A stretch of DNA of 64,000 nucleotides from contig NZ_JAEQMY010000005.1 of the NCBI RefSeq assembly GCF_016743775.1, forward strand, positions 62,001-126,000, given 5' to 3'. Position numbers and translations under genes: made by a program. The notes beneath the pieces are model-generated. The model was given only the letters and a program-made list of their open reading frames with translations. It searched no databases and was not told where the DNA came from. This document shows, piece by piece, positions 8,613-17,995 of the stretch (position 1 is its first letter; the number at the start of each line of letters is the position of its first letter). Source of the stretch: Microvirga aerilata (GTDB taxonomy: Bacteria; Pseudomonadota; Alphaproteobacteria; Rhizobiales; Beijerinckiaceae).

Positions 8613-8684
8613 ATGAAAATCCATTACCTCCAAGACCTTAGACCTCCAGGCTCGCTGCGTCATCGCGCGAGCCTCATTTTTTGA
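8613..8684 (+). CDS. Putative 23-residue leader peptide before a transporter gene
   Basis: A short open frame starts at ATG 8613 and stops at TGA 8682-8684, 7 bases before the transporter start. It spans the whole terminator hairpin at 8648-8682. It encodes a run rich in Arg, Pro and His, with RPPG in the middle and RHR near the end. Ribosome movement through it would melt the hairpin. Only a weak purine stretch (GAGCAAAAC) precedes the ATG. Its reality rests on its geometry relative to the terminator. Confidence 0.35.
   Translation: MKIHYLQDLRPPGSLRHRASLIF
8648..8682 (+). terminator. Intrinsic terminator just upstream of the transporter (possible attenuator)
   Basis: AGGCTCGC (8648-8655) pairs with GCGAGCCT (8667-8674), followed after CA by six T (8677-8682). 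It points toward the transporter gene at 8692, with no full-size plus-strand gene upstream that would need terminating. That placement fits a transcription attenuator in a leader. Confidence 0.65.
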
Positions 8685-8691
8685 GCGCTTC

Positions 8692-9623
8692 ATGACCTCC
8701 AGCCCCGCTGCCCGGAAGAAGTCAGAGCCGTCGACGCCCGGGGGTCTGCCGGCGTCCTCTCCGCTGCGGGGTATTCTGCTGCTGGTGGCATCCACGGTGT
8801 TCTTTTCCGTGGGAGACGTGATCACCAAGCAACTGGCCCTCACCCTGCCGGCTCCCGAGGTCGCCTGGATGCGCTATGCCACCTTTGCGCTCCTGGTGGT
8901 TCCGTTCGTGCTCCTGAAGGGGGCGTGGGGCTTCTGCGCTCCCGGCGGCCCGGTCTGCAGGTTGTCAGAGGCTTCGGGATGGTCGGCTCGTCCCTCATGT
9001 TCATCGAGGGGCTGCGCTATCTCCCCGTGGCCGACGCCACCGCGATCTTCTTCGTCTCGCCGATCCTGATCATGGCGCTGTCGGTGGTTTTCCTCGGCGA
9101 GACGGTGGGCTGGCGGCGCTGGACCGCCGCGGCGGTCGGCCTGCTCGGGGTGCTGATCGTCATCCGCCCTGGTACGGGAGCGTTTCAGGCGGCGGCCTTC
9201 CTGCCCGTTCTCGGCGCAGCAAGCTGGGCCGTGGGTGCCGTGGTGACCCGCAAGATGAGCGGGGACAGCGCGCTGACGATGCTGGCCTATTCGGCTGTCA
9301 TCGGCAGCCTCGTGCTGAGCGCCGCTCTCCCGTTCGGCTGGGTGACGCCGGGCTGGCGGGAGATGGGCCTCGGGCTCTGCATGGGTGTTCTGTTCTCGAT
9401 CGGGCAGTGCTTCGTCGTCCTGGCCTATCGCCACGGCAGCGCCTCGCTGATTGCGCCCTTCTCCTACGTGCAGCTGATCTGGTCGGGCGCGCTCGGATAT
9501 CTGGTGTTCGGTTCGCTGCCGGATTCCTGGACGATGACGGGCGCCTGCATCATCGCCATGAGCGGCCTCTACACCGCCTACCGCGAGCGCGTTCGCGCCC
9601 TGCAGAAGCGATTTCCGGCCTGA
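8692..9623 (+). pseudogene. EamA/DMT-family transporter with an internal frameshift
   Basis: Two overlapping frames together encode a normal 10-helix drug/metabolite transporter of about 310 residues. The first (from ATG 8692) covers helices 1-2 and is typical up to VVPFVLLKG. The reading then moves to another frame, which continues with LLRSRRPGLQVVRGFG and runs to the stop at 9623. Adding one G to the five-G run at 8919-8923 restores a single continuous frame, so one base is missing. This may be a true frameshift, a sequencing error in a homopolymer, or phase variation. The first frame alone ends at 9069 and would give a truncated 125-residue product. The family exports amino acids or other small metabolites. 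Confidence 0.8.
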
Positions 9624-9633
9624 CGGGAGGAGA

Positions 9634-9918
9634 TCAGGCGCCTGAATGAACCACGCGCAGGCGCGGGCGGGCAGTGCGGCTGTAGAAGGTGAGTTCGACG
9701 AATTCCTCGGTCGCCGCGCCCTCGACGAGGCGGTAGCCGAACTGCTCCACGAGAGCGCGCACCTGCCCCAGATTAGCGCTCGAGATCCTGCGGCTGAACT
9801 CGGCCGGATCCTGGCTCATCAGCGCAGCCACGATCCCGATCTCGACCCCCTGATCGAAATCGGCGCTCCGCTCCGGAAATCGAAGCCTCATACCCTCGGC
9901 GAGATGGATGTGATGCAT
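9634..9918 (-). CDS. Conserved-looking hypothetical protein, 94 residues
   Basis: A small soluble protein with mixed charge and helix-rich composition, without signal peptide, membrane segment or metal motif. It lies tail-to-tail with the EamA transporter, only 10 bases from its stop. Codon use is like that of its neighbours, with GC-rich third positions, which supports real coding. CAGGAT precedes the ATG at 9918. I do not recognise the family. Confidence 0.6.
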   Translation of the reverse strand: MHHIHLAEGMRLRFPERSADFDQGVEIGIVAALMSQDPAEFSRRISSANLGQVRALVEQFGYRLVEGAATEEFVELTFYSRTARPRLRVVHSGA

Positions 9919-10139
9919 GGGATCCTGGTCAGTTCACGACGTTGGGGCCGCATTTATCGTTCGGGAGATCCTACCGCTTGCTTAAGGGCCGGTCGACCGC
10001 CTGGAGCGGGGGCAAACGTGGTTAATCCTTTGTGCTGACCCCTGCGATGGATCCGGAGGCCAGGCTTTGCATTGATGTTCCTGCAGGCCTCGCGCCACGC
10101 TTGCCGCAAAAGCGGCCGGCGCAGCCTGCCCGCTCAACG

Positions 10140-10481
10140 ATGACGAGGCGCAGCATGAGGCATTTTCTGATCGGGGCCGCGCTTGCGGCGGGGGTGTTCG
10201 GGCCGGCGGCCCAGAGCGCGGAGTTGACCATGGTCACCCGTGCGCAGCCGGACCGCGCGATCTCACGCCTTGCAACCCAGGGGCTTGGCTATTCGGTCCT
10301 TCACGCGGTGCCGGGCGTTCCGCAGCGCTCGTATCGCGTGCACGTCACCTGCGCCATCGACGAGAGCTTCATGCAAACCTACTGCCCGACGCCGGTCTAT
10401 GAGGCCTATTGCCCGAGCGCTCGGATCGCCTGCGGCGGCGCGGCTCAGGGTGGACGGCAGGCCCTGCGCCTGAAGTACTGA
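10140..10481 (+). CDS. Small secreted Cys-containing protein
   Basis: About 113 residues from ATG 10140. The ATG at 10155 is an equally good start because GAGG sits a few bases before it. The N-terminus is a clear signal peptide (RHFLIGAALAAGVFGPAAQSAE). The exported part has four Cys in its second half (VTCAID, QTYCPTPVYEAYCPSARIACG), which could form two disulfides in the periplasm. No known domain is evident. It stands alone between a minus-strand hypothetical gene and rsmC, and the 93 bases after it hold nothing I recognise. Confidence 0.55.
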   Translation: MTRRSMRHFLIGAALAAGVFGPAAQSAELTMVTRAQPDRAISRLATQGLGYSVLHAVPGVPQRSYRVHVTCAIDESFMQTYCPTPVYEAYCPSARIACGGAAQGGRQALRLKY

Positions 10482-10574
10482 CGGCCTCCGTCGAGGCGGG
10501 TATTCTCGCATGGAGGCTTACCTTCCGGGCTCCGGCATACTAAGAACGCGGGCGTTCAGGATGGGCCAGGCACA

Positions 10575-11489
10575 GTGCAGGATGTGAGACGAACCGGGGT
10601 TTACGGAACGCCGCCGGCAGAATTGGCGGAGGTGCCGGCGGGAGCCATGCAGTTCTCTCCCCTGATCCCCGGCTCCGCAAAGCTGGAGGAGGAGCCCCAA
10701 GGATCCTTCGGCGGCATGGTCGTCCTGGCTCCCCCCGGCACGGTCGAGCGGCGCACAGTCATCGCCCTGGCCCTGAGGGCGCTCGCGCCCGGCGGCGCCC
10801 TGACGGTTCTCGCCCCCAAGGACAAGGGCGGCTCGAGGATTGCCAAGGAGCTCAAGGGCTTCGGCTGCGCAGTGAACGAGACCTCCCGCCGCCATCACCG
10901 CATCTGCGCCAGCGAACGGCCCAATACCCTTGCTGGCATCGATGAGGCCCTGGCCGAAGGCCGTCCCCGGCTGGACGAAGCCTTAGGCCTGTGGACGCAG
11001 CCTGGCGTCTTCAGCTGGAACCGGCTCGATCCGGGCAGCGCGCTTCTGGAGCAGAACCTGCCCCCGTTGAGCGGGCGGGGGGCGGATTTCGGGTGCGGCA
11101 TCGGCACTCTCAGCCGCGCGATCCTGGCGTCCCCCAAGGTCGAGCATCTGAGCCTGATCGATCTCGACCGCCGCGCCATCGAGATGGCCCAACGCAACAT
11201 CGACGATGCCCGCGTGGCCTTTCACTGGGCGGATGTCCGCAGCGGCACCCCGCTCAAGGGCTTCGACTTCGTGGTGATGAATCCGCCGTTCCATGACGGC
11301 GGCGCCGAGGATCAGAGCCTGGGCCAAAACTTCATCCGCCGGGCCACGGAGGCCCTGCGTCCCGGCGGGGTCCTCTGGCTCGTCGCCAATCGCCATCTGC
11401 CCTACGAGGCGGTGCTGAAACCCCTGTTCCGGCGCATCAACCCTCGGGTCGAGGCCGCAGGATACAAGGTCTACGAGGCCCAGAAATGA
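10575..11489 (+). CDS. rsmC: RsmC-like class I SAM-dependent rRNA methyltransferase
   Basis: A 304-residue protein with the two-domain layout of RsmC/RlmG methyltransferases, which methylate guanine N2 in rRNA (G1207 of 16S rRNA for RsmC). The N-terminal half is a degenerate methyltransferase-like domain. The C-terminal half has SAM motif I (ADFGCGIGTLS, about 174-184) and the catalytic FVVMNPPFHDGG (about 232-243). It starts with GTG at 10575 and is somewhat shorter than the roughly 340-residue E. coli enzyme. It overlaps rsuA by four bases (ATGA), making a two-gene rRNA-modification operon. Confidence 0.85.
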   Translation: MQDVRRTGVYGTPPAELAEVPAGAMQFSPLIPGSAKLEEEPQGSFGGMVVLAPPGTVERRTVIALALRALAPGGALTVLAPKDKGGSRIAKELKGFGCAVNETSRRHHRICASERPNTLAGIDEALAEGRPRLDEALGLWTQPGVFSWNRLDPGSALLEQNLPPLSGRGADFGCGIGTLSRAILASPKVEHLSLIDLDRRAIEMAQRNIDDARVAFHWADVRSGTPLKGFDFVVMNPPFHDGGAEDQSLGQNFIRRATEALRPGGVLWLVANRHLPYEAVLKPLFRRINPRVEAAGYKVYEAQK

Positions 11490-12250
11490 GCAAGACGCCG
11501 ACGCTTCGCCTGGACCGCCTCCTGGCCAATATGGGCTACGGCTCGCGCCGCGAGGTTCAGCAGTTGGCCCGCGCCGGTCTGGTGACGCTGGACGGGGCCG
11601 CGATCGAGGACGCCGATCAGCGCATCGCCGTGAGCCGTGACCTGCCGGACAGAATGCGCATCCAGGGCAAGCCGCTCGATCCGCCGCCGGGCCTCGCTCT
11701 GATGCTGCACAAGCCCTTGGGCGTCACCTGTTCGCACAAGGAGGCCGGCCCCTTGGTCTATGGGCTGCTGCCCGAGCGCTGGCGCCGCCGCGACCCGGCG
11801 CTCTCAACCATTGGGCGGCTCGACAAGGAGACGTCGGGCCTGCTGCTCATGACCGACGACGGCAACCTGCTGCACCGGATCATCTCGCCCCGCGCCCATA
11901 TCCCCAAGCGCTACCGCGTGACCCTCGACCGCCCCCTCAAGGGCGACGAGGCGGAGATCTTCGCCGCCGGGACCCTGCTCCTCGAAGGCGAGGACAAGCC
12001 GCTCCTGCCTGCGCAGATGGAAGCGCTTTCCAGCACCAGCGCCTACCTGACCCTGACCGAGGGACGCTATCATCAGGTCCGGCGCATGTTCGCCGCCATA
12101 GGCAATCACGTGACGGCCCTGCACCGTGACCGTATCGGCGCCCTGACGCTGCCCGGCGATCTGGAGCCGGGACAATACCGGGTGCTCACCGAGGCCGACA
12201 TCGATCTGGTCCTGCCGCCCGGCAAAGGCGCATCGGCAAGCGCTTCATGA
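11486..12250 (+). CDS. rsuA: 16S rRNA pseudouridine synthase, RsuA family
   Basis: A 254-residue RsuA/RluB/E/F-family enzyme. Residues about 8-55 form an S4 RNA-binding domain (RLDRLLANMGYGSRREVQQLARAG). The catalytic motif GRLDKETSGLLL (about 112-123) contains the nucleophilic Asp, and YHQVRRMFAAIGNHV is the conserved C-terminal block. RsuA makes pseudouridine 516 of 16S rRNA; RluE or RluF specificity cannot be excluded. Overlap with rsmC suggests coordinated ribosome modification. Confidence 0.9.
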   Translation: MSKTPTLRLDRLLANMGYGSRREVQQLARAGLVTLDGAAIEDADQRIAVSRDLPDRMRIQGKPLDPPPGLALMLHKPLGVTCSHKEAGPLVYGLLPERWRRRDPALSTIGRLDKETSGLLLMTDDGNLLHRIISPRAHIPKRYRVTLDRPLKGDEAEIFAAGTLLLEGEDKPLLPAQMEALSSTSAYLTLTEGRYHQVRRMFAAIGNHVTALHRDRIGALTLPGDLEPGQYRVLTEADIDLVLPPGKGASASAS

Positions 12251-12366
12251 TCTTTGCCGGAGGCGCCGCCGTCGCGCTCCCGCGCCGGGCATTTCACGGC
12301 ACCGTGCGTCAGAGGTTGCCCTGAGAGGCATAATCGGCTAGGGAAGGATCAGGCCCATCGCCGCAA

Positions 12367-12443
12367 GCACCCGTAGCTCAGCTGGATAGAGCGTTGCCCT
12401 CCGAAGGCAAAGGTCACACGTTCGAATCGTGTCGGGTGCGCCA
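12367..12443 (+). tRNA. tRNA-Arg (anticodon CCG)
   Basis: The cloverleaf reads cleanly. The acceptor stem is GCACCCG (12367-12373) with CGGGTGC (12433-12439), and the D arm is GCTC/GAGC. The anticodon stem TTGCC/GGCAA holds loop CTCCGAA, giving anticodon CCG (codon CGG). The T arm contains TTCGAAT. Discriminator G at 12440 is followed by an encoded CCA (12441-12443). No integrase or attachment-site duplication is visible nearby. Confidence 0.96.
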
Positions 12444-12567
12444 CTCTTTCCAGCAGCTTGAGCAAGATCGGCGGGGCGTCCCCGTCCGCCGAATGCGCCC
12501 GGACAGGCTGTCGCTGGAACGGCCAAAAGAAACATCACCTAACCTATCCGGTGCCCGAAGCGCCCGA

Positions 12568-13494
12568 TCACGTCTGGCGACCAGACAGGCTGGAGGCATG
12601 CTTCCAGAAGGCCTCGGCCGCGCTGGTGAGCCGCGCTCTCGGGCGGAACAGGCGCACCTCGACGGAGATGTTCCATTCGGGTCCGCCTGCCAGCACGAGC
12701 CGTCCCGCTTCGAGACCAGCTTCCACCAGGCTGCGAATGACCCACGCGACGCCGGCGCTGCTCTGGGCCATTTCGGCCAACAGAACCGCGGGTCCGATGA
12801 AGCCTGGCTGAAGGGAGGCGGGCTGCTCCTTGGCGGCGAGCGAGCCCGCAACGATCCGGCCGATGCCTGACCCTGGATGATAGGTGAGGTGGGGCAGGGG
12901 AGCATCCAGGGTGCCGGGCAGCGCGAAGCGCGGCTTCCGGGCGTCGGCTTCGTCCGGCGCGCTCACAGGCACGACCAAGTCCTTGCCGATGAGAACGGAC
13001 TGGAAGCGCGACGACTGGAGCCGCGTCGGCGCGAGCACATGATGATGAGCGATCAGGAACTGCGCCTCGCCGTCGATCAGCATGCGCTCGCAGGACGCCA
13101 TGTTGGCGGAGACCAGCTGCAGGTTCATGCTGGAGGTGGCTTCGGCCTGCACCTGGCGGAACCAGTGGGGAAAGAACGTGATGGACAGCGCGTTCGTGAC
13201 GGCAAAGCGCAGGGACTCGGTTGCCGCGTGGGCCTCCTCCAGAACCCGGTCACGGCCCGCCGCGACGCGGTGCAAAATGTCCTCCGCGATGGGCCGGAAA
13301 GCAGCTCCGGCACGCGTGAGCACCACAGTGTGGGTGTTGCGCTCAAACAGGGACGTGCCGAGCCATTGCTCCAGGGCGCGGATGTGCCGGCTCAAGGCAG
13401 GCTGTGTCACATGGCGCTTCTCCGCCGCCCGCGAAAAGCCGCCCGCATCGATCACTGCGAGGAAATCCTTCAACCAGCCGAGCTCGACATCCAT
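12568..13494 (-). CDS. LysR-family transcriptional regulator
   Basis: A 308-residue LysR protein. The winged-helix HTH occupies residues about 1-60 (FLAVIDAGGFSRAAEKRHVTQPALSRHIRALE), followed by the periplasmic-binding-like effector domain. It is divergent from the pdxA2-tctCBA-dehydrogenase cluster across 146 bases. That arrangement makes it the likely activator of the cluster, with the transported or oxidised hydroxyacid as co-inducer. The ATG at 13494 is the natural start for the family. Confidence 0.9.
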   Translation of the reverse strand: MDVELGWLKDFLAVIDAGGFSRAAEKRHVTQPALSRHIRALEQWLGTSLFERNTHTVVLTRAGAAFRPIAEDILHRVAAGRDRVLEEAHAATESLRFAVTNALSITFFPHWFRQVQAEATSSMNLQLVSANMASCERMLIDGEAQFLIAHHHVLAPTRLQSSRFQSVLIGKDLVVPVSAPDEADARKPRFALPGTLDAPLPHLTYHPGSGIGRIVAGSLAAKEQPASLQPGFIGPAVLLAEMAQSSAGVAWVIRSLVEAGLEAGRLVLAGGPEWNISVEVRLFRPRARLTSAAEAFWKHASSLSGRQT

Positions 13495-13507
13495 GCGCTT
13501 AGCGTAT
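13493..13507. promoter_or_regulatory. Possible LysR-type operator at the lysR start
   Basis: ATGCGC-TTA-GCGTAT is a 15-base near-palindrome with one mismatch between arms. It fits the T-N11-A shape of LysR boxes and overlaps the start codon of the lysR gene, as expected for an autoregulatory site facing a divergent operon. The match is short and could be chance. Confidence 0.3.
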
Positions 13508-13640
13508 CATTTCATGCCGTCTCTGCATTACACCTCCGAAAGTTTCGCGTCTATCAAAGTGTGAGCTGCCGGTCGGGCTGCCGCTTTTCCCGGCCGAATT
13601 CCTCAACAAGAACAGATCGCTGACGATCTGGGAACGCGCC

Positions 13641-14708
13641 ATGACCCCTGCTCAGAATCCTTCGGACACCAGGCTCCAGAACGACAGCAATGCCAAACCG
13701 CGCATTGCCCTCACCATGGGCGACTGCACGGGCATCGGCCCTGAGCAATGCGCGCGCATCCTCTCCGACGGCCGCATGAACAGTGTTGCGAAGATCGTTC
13801 TGGTGGGCGATGCCCGGGTGCTCGACCGTGGTATGCAGGATGCAGGCGTGAGCTTCGATGTGCGCCGCGTCTCCTCCGCAAGCGACATCGACTGGAACGA
13901 GGACATCGTTCCCCTGATCGATCTGGGCAACACCGATCCGAGCACGCTTCCGCGCGCCTCGATCTCGCCGGAATCGGGCAAGCTCACGGGTGACACGCTG
14001 GCGCGCGCCATCGAGATCGCCGGCGAAGGCCATGTGGACGCGGTCACTTTCGCGCCGCTCAACAAGGCCGCGATGTTCGCGGGCGGATGGAAGTTCCCTG
14101 ACGAGCACAAGATGTTCGCCCATCTCCTGGGCCACAAGACCTACTTTTCCGAGATGAACGTGCTCGACGGCCAGTGGATGTCCCGCGTGACAGGGCACGT
14201 GTCGCTTCGGCAAGCCCTCGAGGAGATCAACCCGCAGTCGATCTCCGATGCCGTGACGCTGGTGCACGAGATGCTGAGCAATGCCGGTATCGAGAATCCC
14301 CGCATCGCGGTGGCGGCGCTCAACCCCCATGCCGGCGAAGGCGGCCTGTTCGGCCGCGACGAGATCGAGATGATCGGGCCTACCGTGAAGGGGCTGGCCG
14401 AAAAGGGCATTAACTGCTCCGGGCCTTATCCGGCCGACACGGTCTACATCAGAGCGTTCAAAGGCGAGTTCGACAGCGTGGTCGCCATGTATCACGACCA
14501 GGGTCAGATCGCCACGAAGCTGAAAGGCTTCAACCGCGGCGTCACCGTCACGGCCGGTCTGAAAACCATCTTCACCACGCCCTCGCACGGCACGGCCTTC
14601 GACATCGTCGGCAAGGGCGTCGCCACCACCGGCGCACTGGAGTCGGCGATTGCGCTCGCCGCGACGCTGGCGAGCAACAGGGCGCGGCGGGCAGCCGCGG
14701 GGCGCTGA
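13641..14708 (+). CDS. PdxA2-like 4-phospho-hydroxyacid dehydrogenase
   Basis: A 355-residue member of the PdxA family: NAD-dependent, metal-using dehydrogenases that oxidise and decarboxylate 4-hydroxythreonine-4-phosphate or related acids. Motifs include MGDCTGIGPEQ near the N-terminus, TFAPLNKAAM, MYHDQGQIATK (metal-binding His) and TTPSHGTAFDIVGKG. The SHGTAFDI block resembles the catabolic PdxA2 branch more than biosynthetic PdxA. Clustering with a tripartite carboxylate transporter and a tartrate-type dehydrogenase also points to catabolism. No DUF1537 kinase, the usual PdxA2 partner in threonate pathways, is present. Terephthalate-diol dehydrogenases belong to the same family, so the substrate remains open. 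Confidence 0.85.
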   Translation: MTPAQNPSDTRLQNDSNAKPRIALTMGDCTGIGPEQCARILSDGRMNSVAKIVLVGDARVLDRGMQDAGVSFDVRRVSSASDIDWNEDIVPLIDLGNTDPSTLPRASISPESGKLTGDTLARAIEIAGEGHVDAVTFAPLNKAAMFAGGWKFPDEHKMFAHLLGHKTYFSEMNVLDGQWMSRVTGHVSLRQALEEINPQSISDAVTLVHEMLSNAGIENPRIAVAALNPHAGEGGLFGRDEIEMIGPTVKGLAEKGINCSGPYPADTVYIRAFKGEFDSVVAMYHDQGQIATKLKGFNRGVTVTAGLKTIFTTPSHGTAFDIVGKGVATTGALESAIALAATLASNRARRAAAGR

Positions 14709-14806
14709 CGGGCACACTGACCACAAGAGAAGATCACCAAAAAGGTGACAGCATTTTTCATCGGGCTGCCGCACGAAGCGGCGTTCGAAACACCAAGGAG
14801 GAACAC

Positions 14807-15763
14807 GTGAAGAAAGCCATGACGATCGTTGCCGCGGCGGCTCTCGCACTCGCGAGCGCAAGCCCGGCATTCGCCGAGATCAAGCGCCTGGAGATCACCG
14901 CGCCGGCCGCCGCCGGCGGCGGCTACGACCAGAATGCCCGCATCATGCAGCAGGTGCTCCAGAAGGAGGGGCTCGCATCGGGTGTCCAGGTGGTCAACCA
15001 GCCCGGTGCGGGCGGCACCATCGGTCTTGCGAACTATGTCAACAACAAGAAGCGCACGCCAACCCTTCTCACAGGCGGTCTCGCGCTCGTGGGCGCCATC
15101 ATCACCAACAAGTCCACGGTCACGTTCGAAGACACCTATCCGCTGGCCCGGCTGAGCGCCGACTACCAGCCGATTGTCGTTGCGGCCGACTCTCCGTACA
15201 AGACGCTTGAGGACCTCATCGCCAAGTTCAAGGCCGATCCGGGCTCCGTCTCGTGGGGCGGTTCCGGTCCCGGCAGCACGGACCACATGCTCTATGGCCT
15301 GCTTGCGAAGGCCGCCGGCGTCGAGCCGTCGAAGATCAATTACGTGGTGCTCACCTCCGGCGGCGAGATGCTGTCAGGCGTCATGGGCGGCCACGTAACC
15401 GTCGGCACCGGCGGCTACAGCGAGCTGTCCGCCCAGATCAACGCCGGCAAGGTGCGTGCGCTCGCCATCTCCTCGCCGGAGCGGCTCCCGGGCGTGGACG
15501 TTCCGACCTTCAAGGAGAAGGGCTACGACGTGAACCTGGTGAACTGGCGCGCGGTCTTCGCGCCCAAGGATCTCAAGGCAGAAGAGAAGCAGGAACTCGA
15601 GCAGGCCATCGACAAGATGGTGAAGAGCGAGGACTGGAAGGCCGCCGTCAAGCAGCGTGGCTGGAGCGACGTCTATATGCCGGCAGCCGAGTTCGCAGCC
15701 TTCGTCAAGCAGGAGCATGTCCGGGCTGAAACCCTGTTCAAGGAACTTGGCCTCCTGAAGTAA
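14807..15763 (+). CDS. tctC: Tripartite tricarboxylate transporter substrate-binding protein (TctC family)
   Basis: A 318-residue periplasmic receptor with a signal peptide ending SPAFAE (about residue 24). Diagnostic family features are EITAPAAAGGGYDQ, VVNQPGAGGTIGL and SWGGSGPGSTDHM. It delivers carboxylates to the TctA/TctB membrane pair encoded next. AAGGAGG precedes the ATG. Two short hairpins lie in the 98 bases after pdxA2, the first (TCACC/GGTGA) followed by TTTTT (14754-14758), so tctC may have some independent expression. A stable hairpin follows the gene. Confidence 0.92.
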   Translation: MKKAMTIVAAAALALASASPAFAEIKRLEITAPAAAGGGYDQNARIMQQVLQKEGLASGVQVVNQPGAGGTIGLANYVNNKKRTPTLLTGGLALVGAIITNKSTVTFEDTYPLARLSADYQPIVVAADSPYKTLEDLIAKFKADPGSVSWGGSGPGSTDHMLYGLLAKAAGVEPSKINYVVLTSGGEMLSGVMGGHVTVGTGGYSELSAQINAGKVRALAISSPERLPGVDVPTFKEKGYDVNLVNWRAVFAPKDLKAEEKQELEQAIDKMVKSEDWKAAVKQRGWSDVYMPAAEFAAFVKQEHVRAETLFKELGLLK

Positions 15764-15772
15764 GCTCCCTGG

Positions 15773-15799
15773 CCGGACCCGTTCGCAGAATGGGTCCGG
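15773..15799 (+). terminator. Hairpin between tctC and tctB
   Basis: CCGGACCC (15773-15780) pairs perfectly with GGGTCCGG (15792-15799), and the stem can extend through TTC/GAA in the loop. No T-run follows, so it is more likely a partial terminator or mRNA-stabilising stem that keeps the binding protein in excess over the membrane subunits. Confidence 0.5.
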
Positions 15800-15934
15800 T
15801 CTGCCGTCCTGTTCCGCCACCGACGCGAGCCAGGGCCTTCACGGCAATCCCGCATTGCCCGGAAGCAGACCTGTTCGCGGCGTGGATGCCGACCAGATCA
15901 TCGATGCGCCATGATGATCGACGGAGGTCGCTCG

Positions 15935-16417
15935 ATGCATTCGACAACCAAGCTTCAGATCGGGAACCTCGCTCTCGGAGCCATCCTGTTCCTTCTTGCC
16001 GTTCTCGTGGCGGTGGAAACGGTCTCGCTGACCCCGCCCACGCAGCAGGCGACGGTTGGACCTGCCTTTTTCCCGTTGCTCGTTGCCCTCGGCCTCGCGG
16101 CGAATGCCGCGGCCCTGTTCTGGCAGGCGCTTCGGGGCAGGGTTTCCGCGGATCAATGGCTGAAGCACGACATGGCGCCTATGCTGATCGTGCTTGCGGG
16201 ACTCGTCCTGCAGATGGCTCTGCTCACGACGGCCGGGTGGATCGTGGCGACAACGCTGCTTTTTGCAACCGTCGCGCGGGCGTTCGGCAGTCGCCGCATC
16301 GTGCTCGATCTCCTCATCGGCTTCCTGTTGAGCGCAGCATCCTTCTACATGTTCAACGAGGTGCTGGGACTTTCGCTGCCGCAGGGATGGATTGTCGAGA
16401 CCTTCATGAACGACTGA
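15935..16417 (+). CDS. tctB: Tripartite tricarboxylate transporter small membrane subunit TctB
   Basis: About 160 residues with four hydrophobic helices, typical of TctB, the small membrane subunit that pairs with TctA. I chose the ATG at 15935 because GGAGGT (15923-15928) lies 6 bases upstream; the ATG pair at 15911 has no such site. Sequence among TctB proteins is poorly conserved, so the call leans on size, topology and its place between tctC and tctA. Confidence 0.85.
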   Translation: MHSTTKLQIGNLALGAILFLLAVLVAVETVSLTPPTQQATVGPAFFPLLVALGLAANAAALFWQALRGRVSADQWLKHDMAPMLIVLAGLVLQMALLTTAGWIVATTLLFATVARAFGSRRIVLDLLIGFLLSAASFYMFNEVLGLSLPQGWIVETFMND

Positions 16418-16466
16418 TCCCCCGCTTCCCACCCTTTGATGCAAACCATACCGGGCGCTTCGCGAC

Positions 16467-17960
16467 ATGATGGAAACGCTGCAACTACTCTTCCAGGGGT
16501 TCACTGTTTCCCTGGCTCCCATCAATCTCCTATGGGCAGCGGTGGGCGTCACGATCGGCACCGCCATCGGCGTGCTTCCGGGCATCGGGCCGTCGCTTAC
16601 GGTCGCGCTCCTGTTGCCTGTTACCTCCGCCCTCGAGCCGACAGCCGCTTTCATCATGTTCGGCGGTATCTATTACGGCGCCATGTACGGCGGGTCGACC
16701 ACGTCGATCCTGCTCAACACGCCGGGCGAATCCGGCGCGATCGTGACCGCCATCGACGGGCATGCCATGGCCCGTAAAGGCCGGGGCGCACAGGCTCTCG
16801 CGACCGCGGCCATCGGCTCCTTCGTGGCGGGCACCATCGCCACCCTGGCGATGACCTTTGTGGCCCCCGCCATGGTGTCGTTCGCGCTGCTGTTCGGCCC
16901 TGCCGAGTATTTCGGCCTCATGGTGCTGGCATTCGTGACCGTCACGGCCGTGCTGGGTGAGAACCTGGCTCTCGGGATGGCCAGCCTCATGCTCGGGCTG
17001 ACGCTTGGTCTCGTAGGCATCGACAACCAGACAGGCGCCGCCCGCCTGACCTTCGGCATCCCGGAGCTGCTCGACGGCATCGACGTCGTCATCGTAGCCG
17101 TGGGCCTCTTTGCCATCGGCGAGGCGCTGTACCAGGCCTCGCGCTACCGGCACGAGAAGGAAGAGATCTATGCCCTCAAGGGCTCGCTTTGGATGAGCCG
17201 GGAGGATTGGAGCCGTTCCTGGAAGCCGTGGCTGCGCGGAACCGCCATCGGCTATCCCATCGGTTCGCTGCCCGCCGGCGGCAGCGAGATCCCGACCTTC
17301 CTGTCCTATGTGGTCGAAAAGCGCCTCGCCAAGAAGCCCGAGGAGTTCGGCCATGGGGCCATCGAGGCCGTGGCAGGGCCGGAGGCCGCCAACAACGCGT
17401 CGGCTGCCGGCGTGCTGACGCCCCTTCTCGCCCTGGGCCTGCCAACCTCCGCGACCGCCGCCATCATGCTCGCGGCGTTCCAGCAGTACGGGCTGCAGCC
17501 CGGTCCGCTGCTGTTCGAGAACGATCCGCAACTCGTCTGGGGCATGATCGCAAGCCTTTATATCGGCAACGTATTCCTGCTTCTGCTCAACCTGCCGATG
17601 GCGGGGATATGGGTGAAGCTGCTTCTCGTGCCCAAGCCCTGGCTCTACGGCGGCATTCTGGCCTTTGCGACGCTTGGCGCCTATTCGCTCAATAACAACA
17701 TCGTCGATCTCGTGCTGCTTTGGCTCATCGGCATCGGCGGGTTCGGCATGAGGCTGCTCAACGTGCCTGTCGCGCCTTGTATCGTGGGCATCATTCTGGG
17801 TCCCATGGCCGAGCAGCACTTCCGCCGCGCGCTCGCCATCAGCCAAGGCGATCTGTCGGTGTTCTACAACCCGATGACCCATCCGCTGGCCGTGAGCCTG
17901 CTGGTGATCGCCGCGGCCTTCCTCCTCGTGCCGGTGGTTCTGCGGCTGCGCCGCGCCTGA
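16467..17960 (+). CDS. tctA: Tripartite tricarboxylate transporter large permease TctA
   Basis: A 497-residue, roughly 12-helix permease. The TctA signature blocks are [17 protein letters not shown] (about 32-48), [23 protein letters not shown] (about 68-90), and a second-half copy around [16 protein letters not shown]. It carries out secondary, ion-coupled uptake of the carboxylate captured by TctC. It lies 49 bases after tctB and 35 bases before the dehydrogenase gene, so the cluster reads as one operon. Confidence 0.94.
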   Translation: MMETLQLLFQGFTVSLAPINLLWAAVGVTIGTAIGVLPGIGPSLTVALLLPVTSALEPTAAFIMFGGIYYGAMYGGSTTSILLNTPGESGAIVTAIDGHAMARKGRGAQALATAAIGSFVAGTIATLAMTFVAPAMVSFALLFGPAEYFGLMVLAFVTVTAVLGENLALGMASLMLGLTLGLVGIDNQTGAARLTFGIPELLDGIDVVIVAVGLFAIGEALYQASRYRHEKEEIYALKGSLWMSREDWSRSWKPWLRGTAIGYPIGSLPAGGSEIPTFLSYVVEKRLAKKPEEFGHGAIEAVAGPEAANNASAAGVLTPLLALGLPTSATAAIMLAAFQQYGLQPGPLLFENDPQLVWGMIASLYIGNVFLLLLNLPMAGIWVKLLLVPKPWLYGGILAFATLGAYSLNNNIVDLVLLWLIGIGGFGMRLLNVPVAPCIVGIILGPMAEQHFRRALAISQGDLSVFYNPMTHPLAVSLLVIAAAFLLVPVVLRLRRA

Positions 17961-17995
17961 CCGCTTCTTTCCTTTTGACTCCCCTGGAGACCGAC

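Noticed and set aside
12367-13494. tRNA-Arg as an integration site of a genomic island
   Set aside because: No integrase, direct repeat of the tRNA 3' end, or change in base composition is visible nearby.
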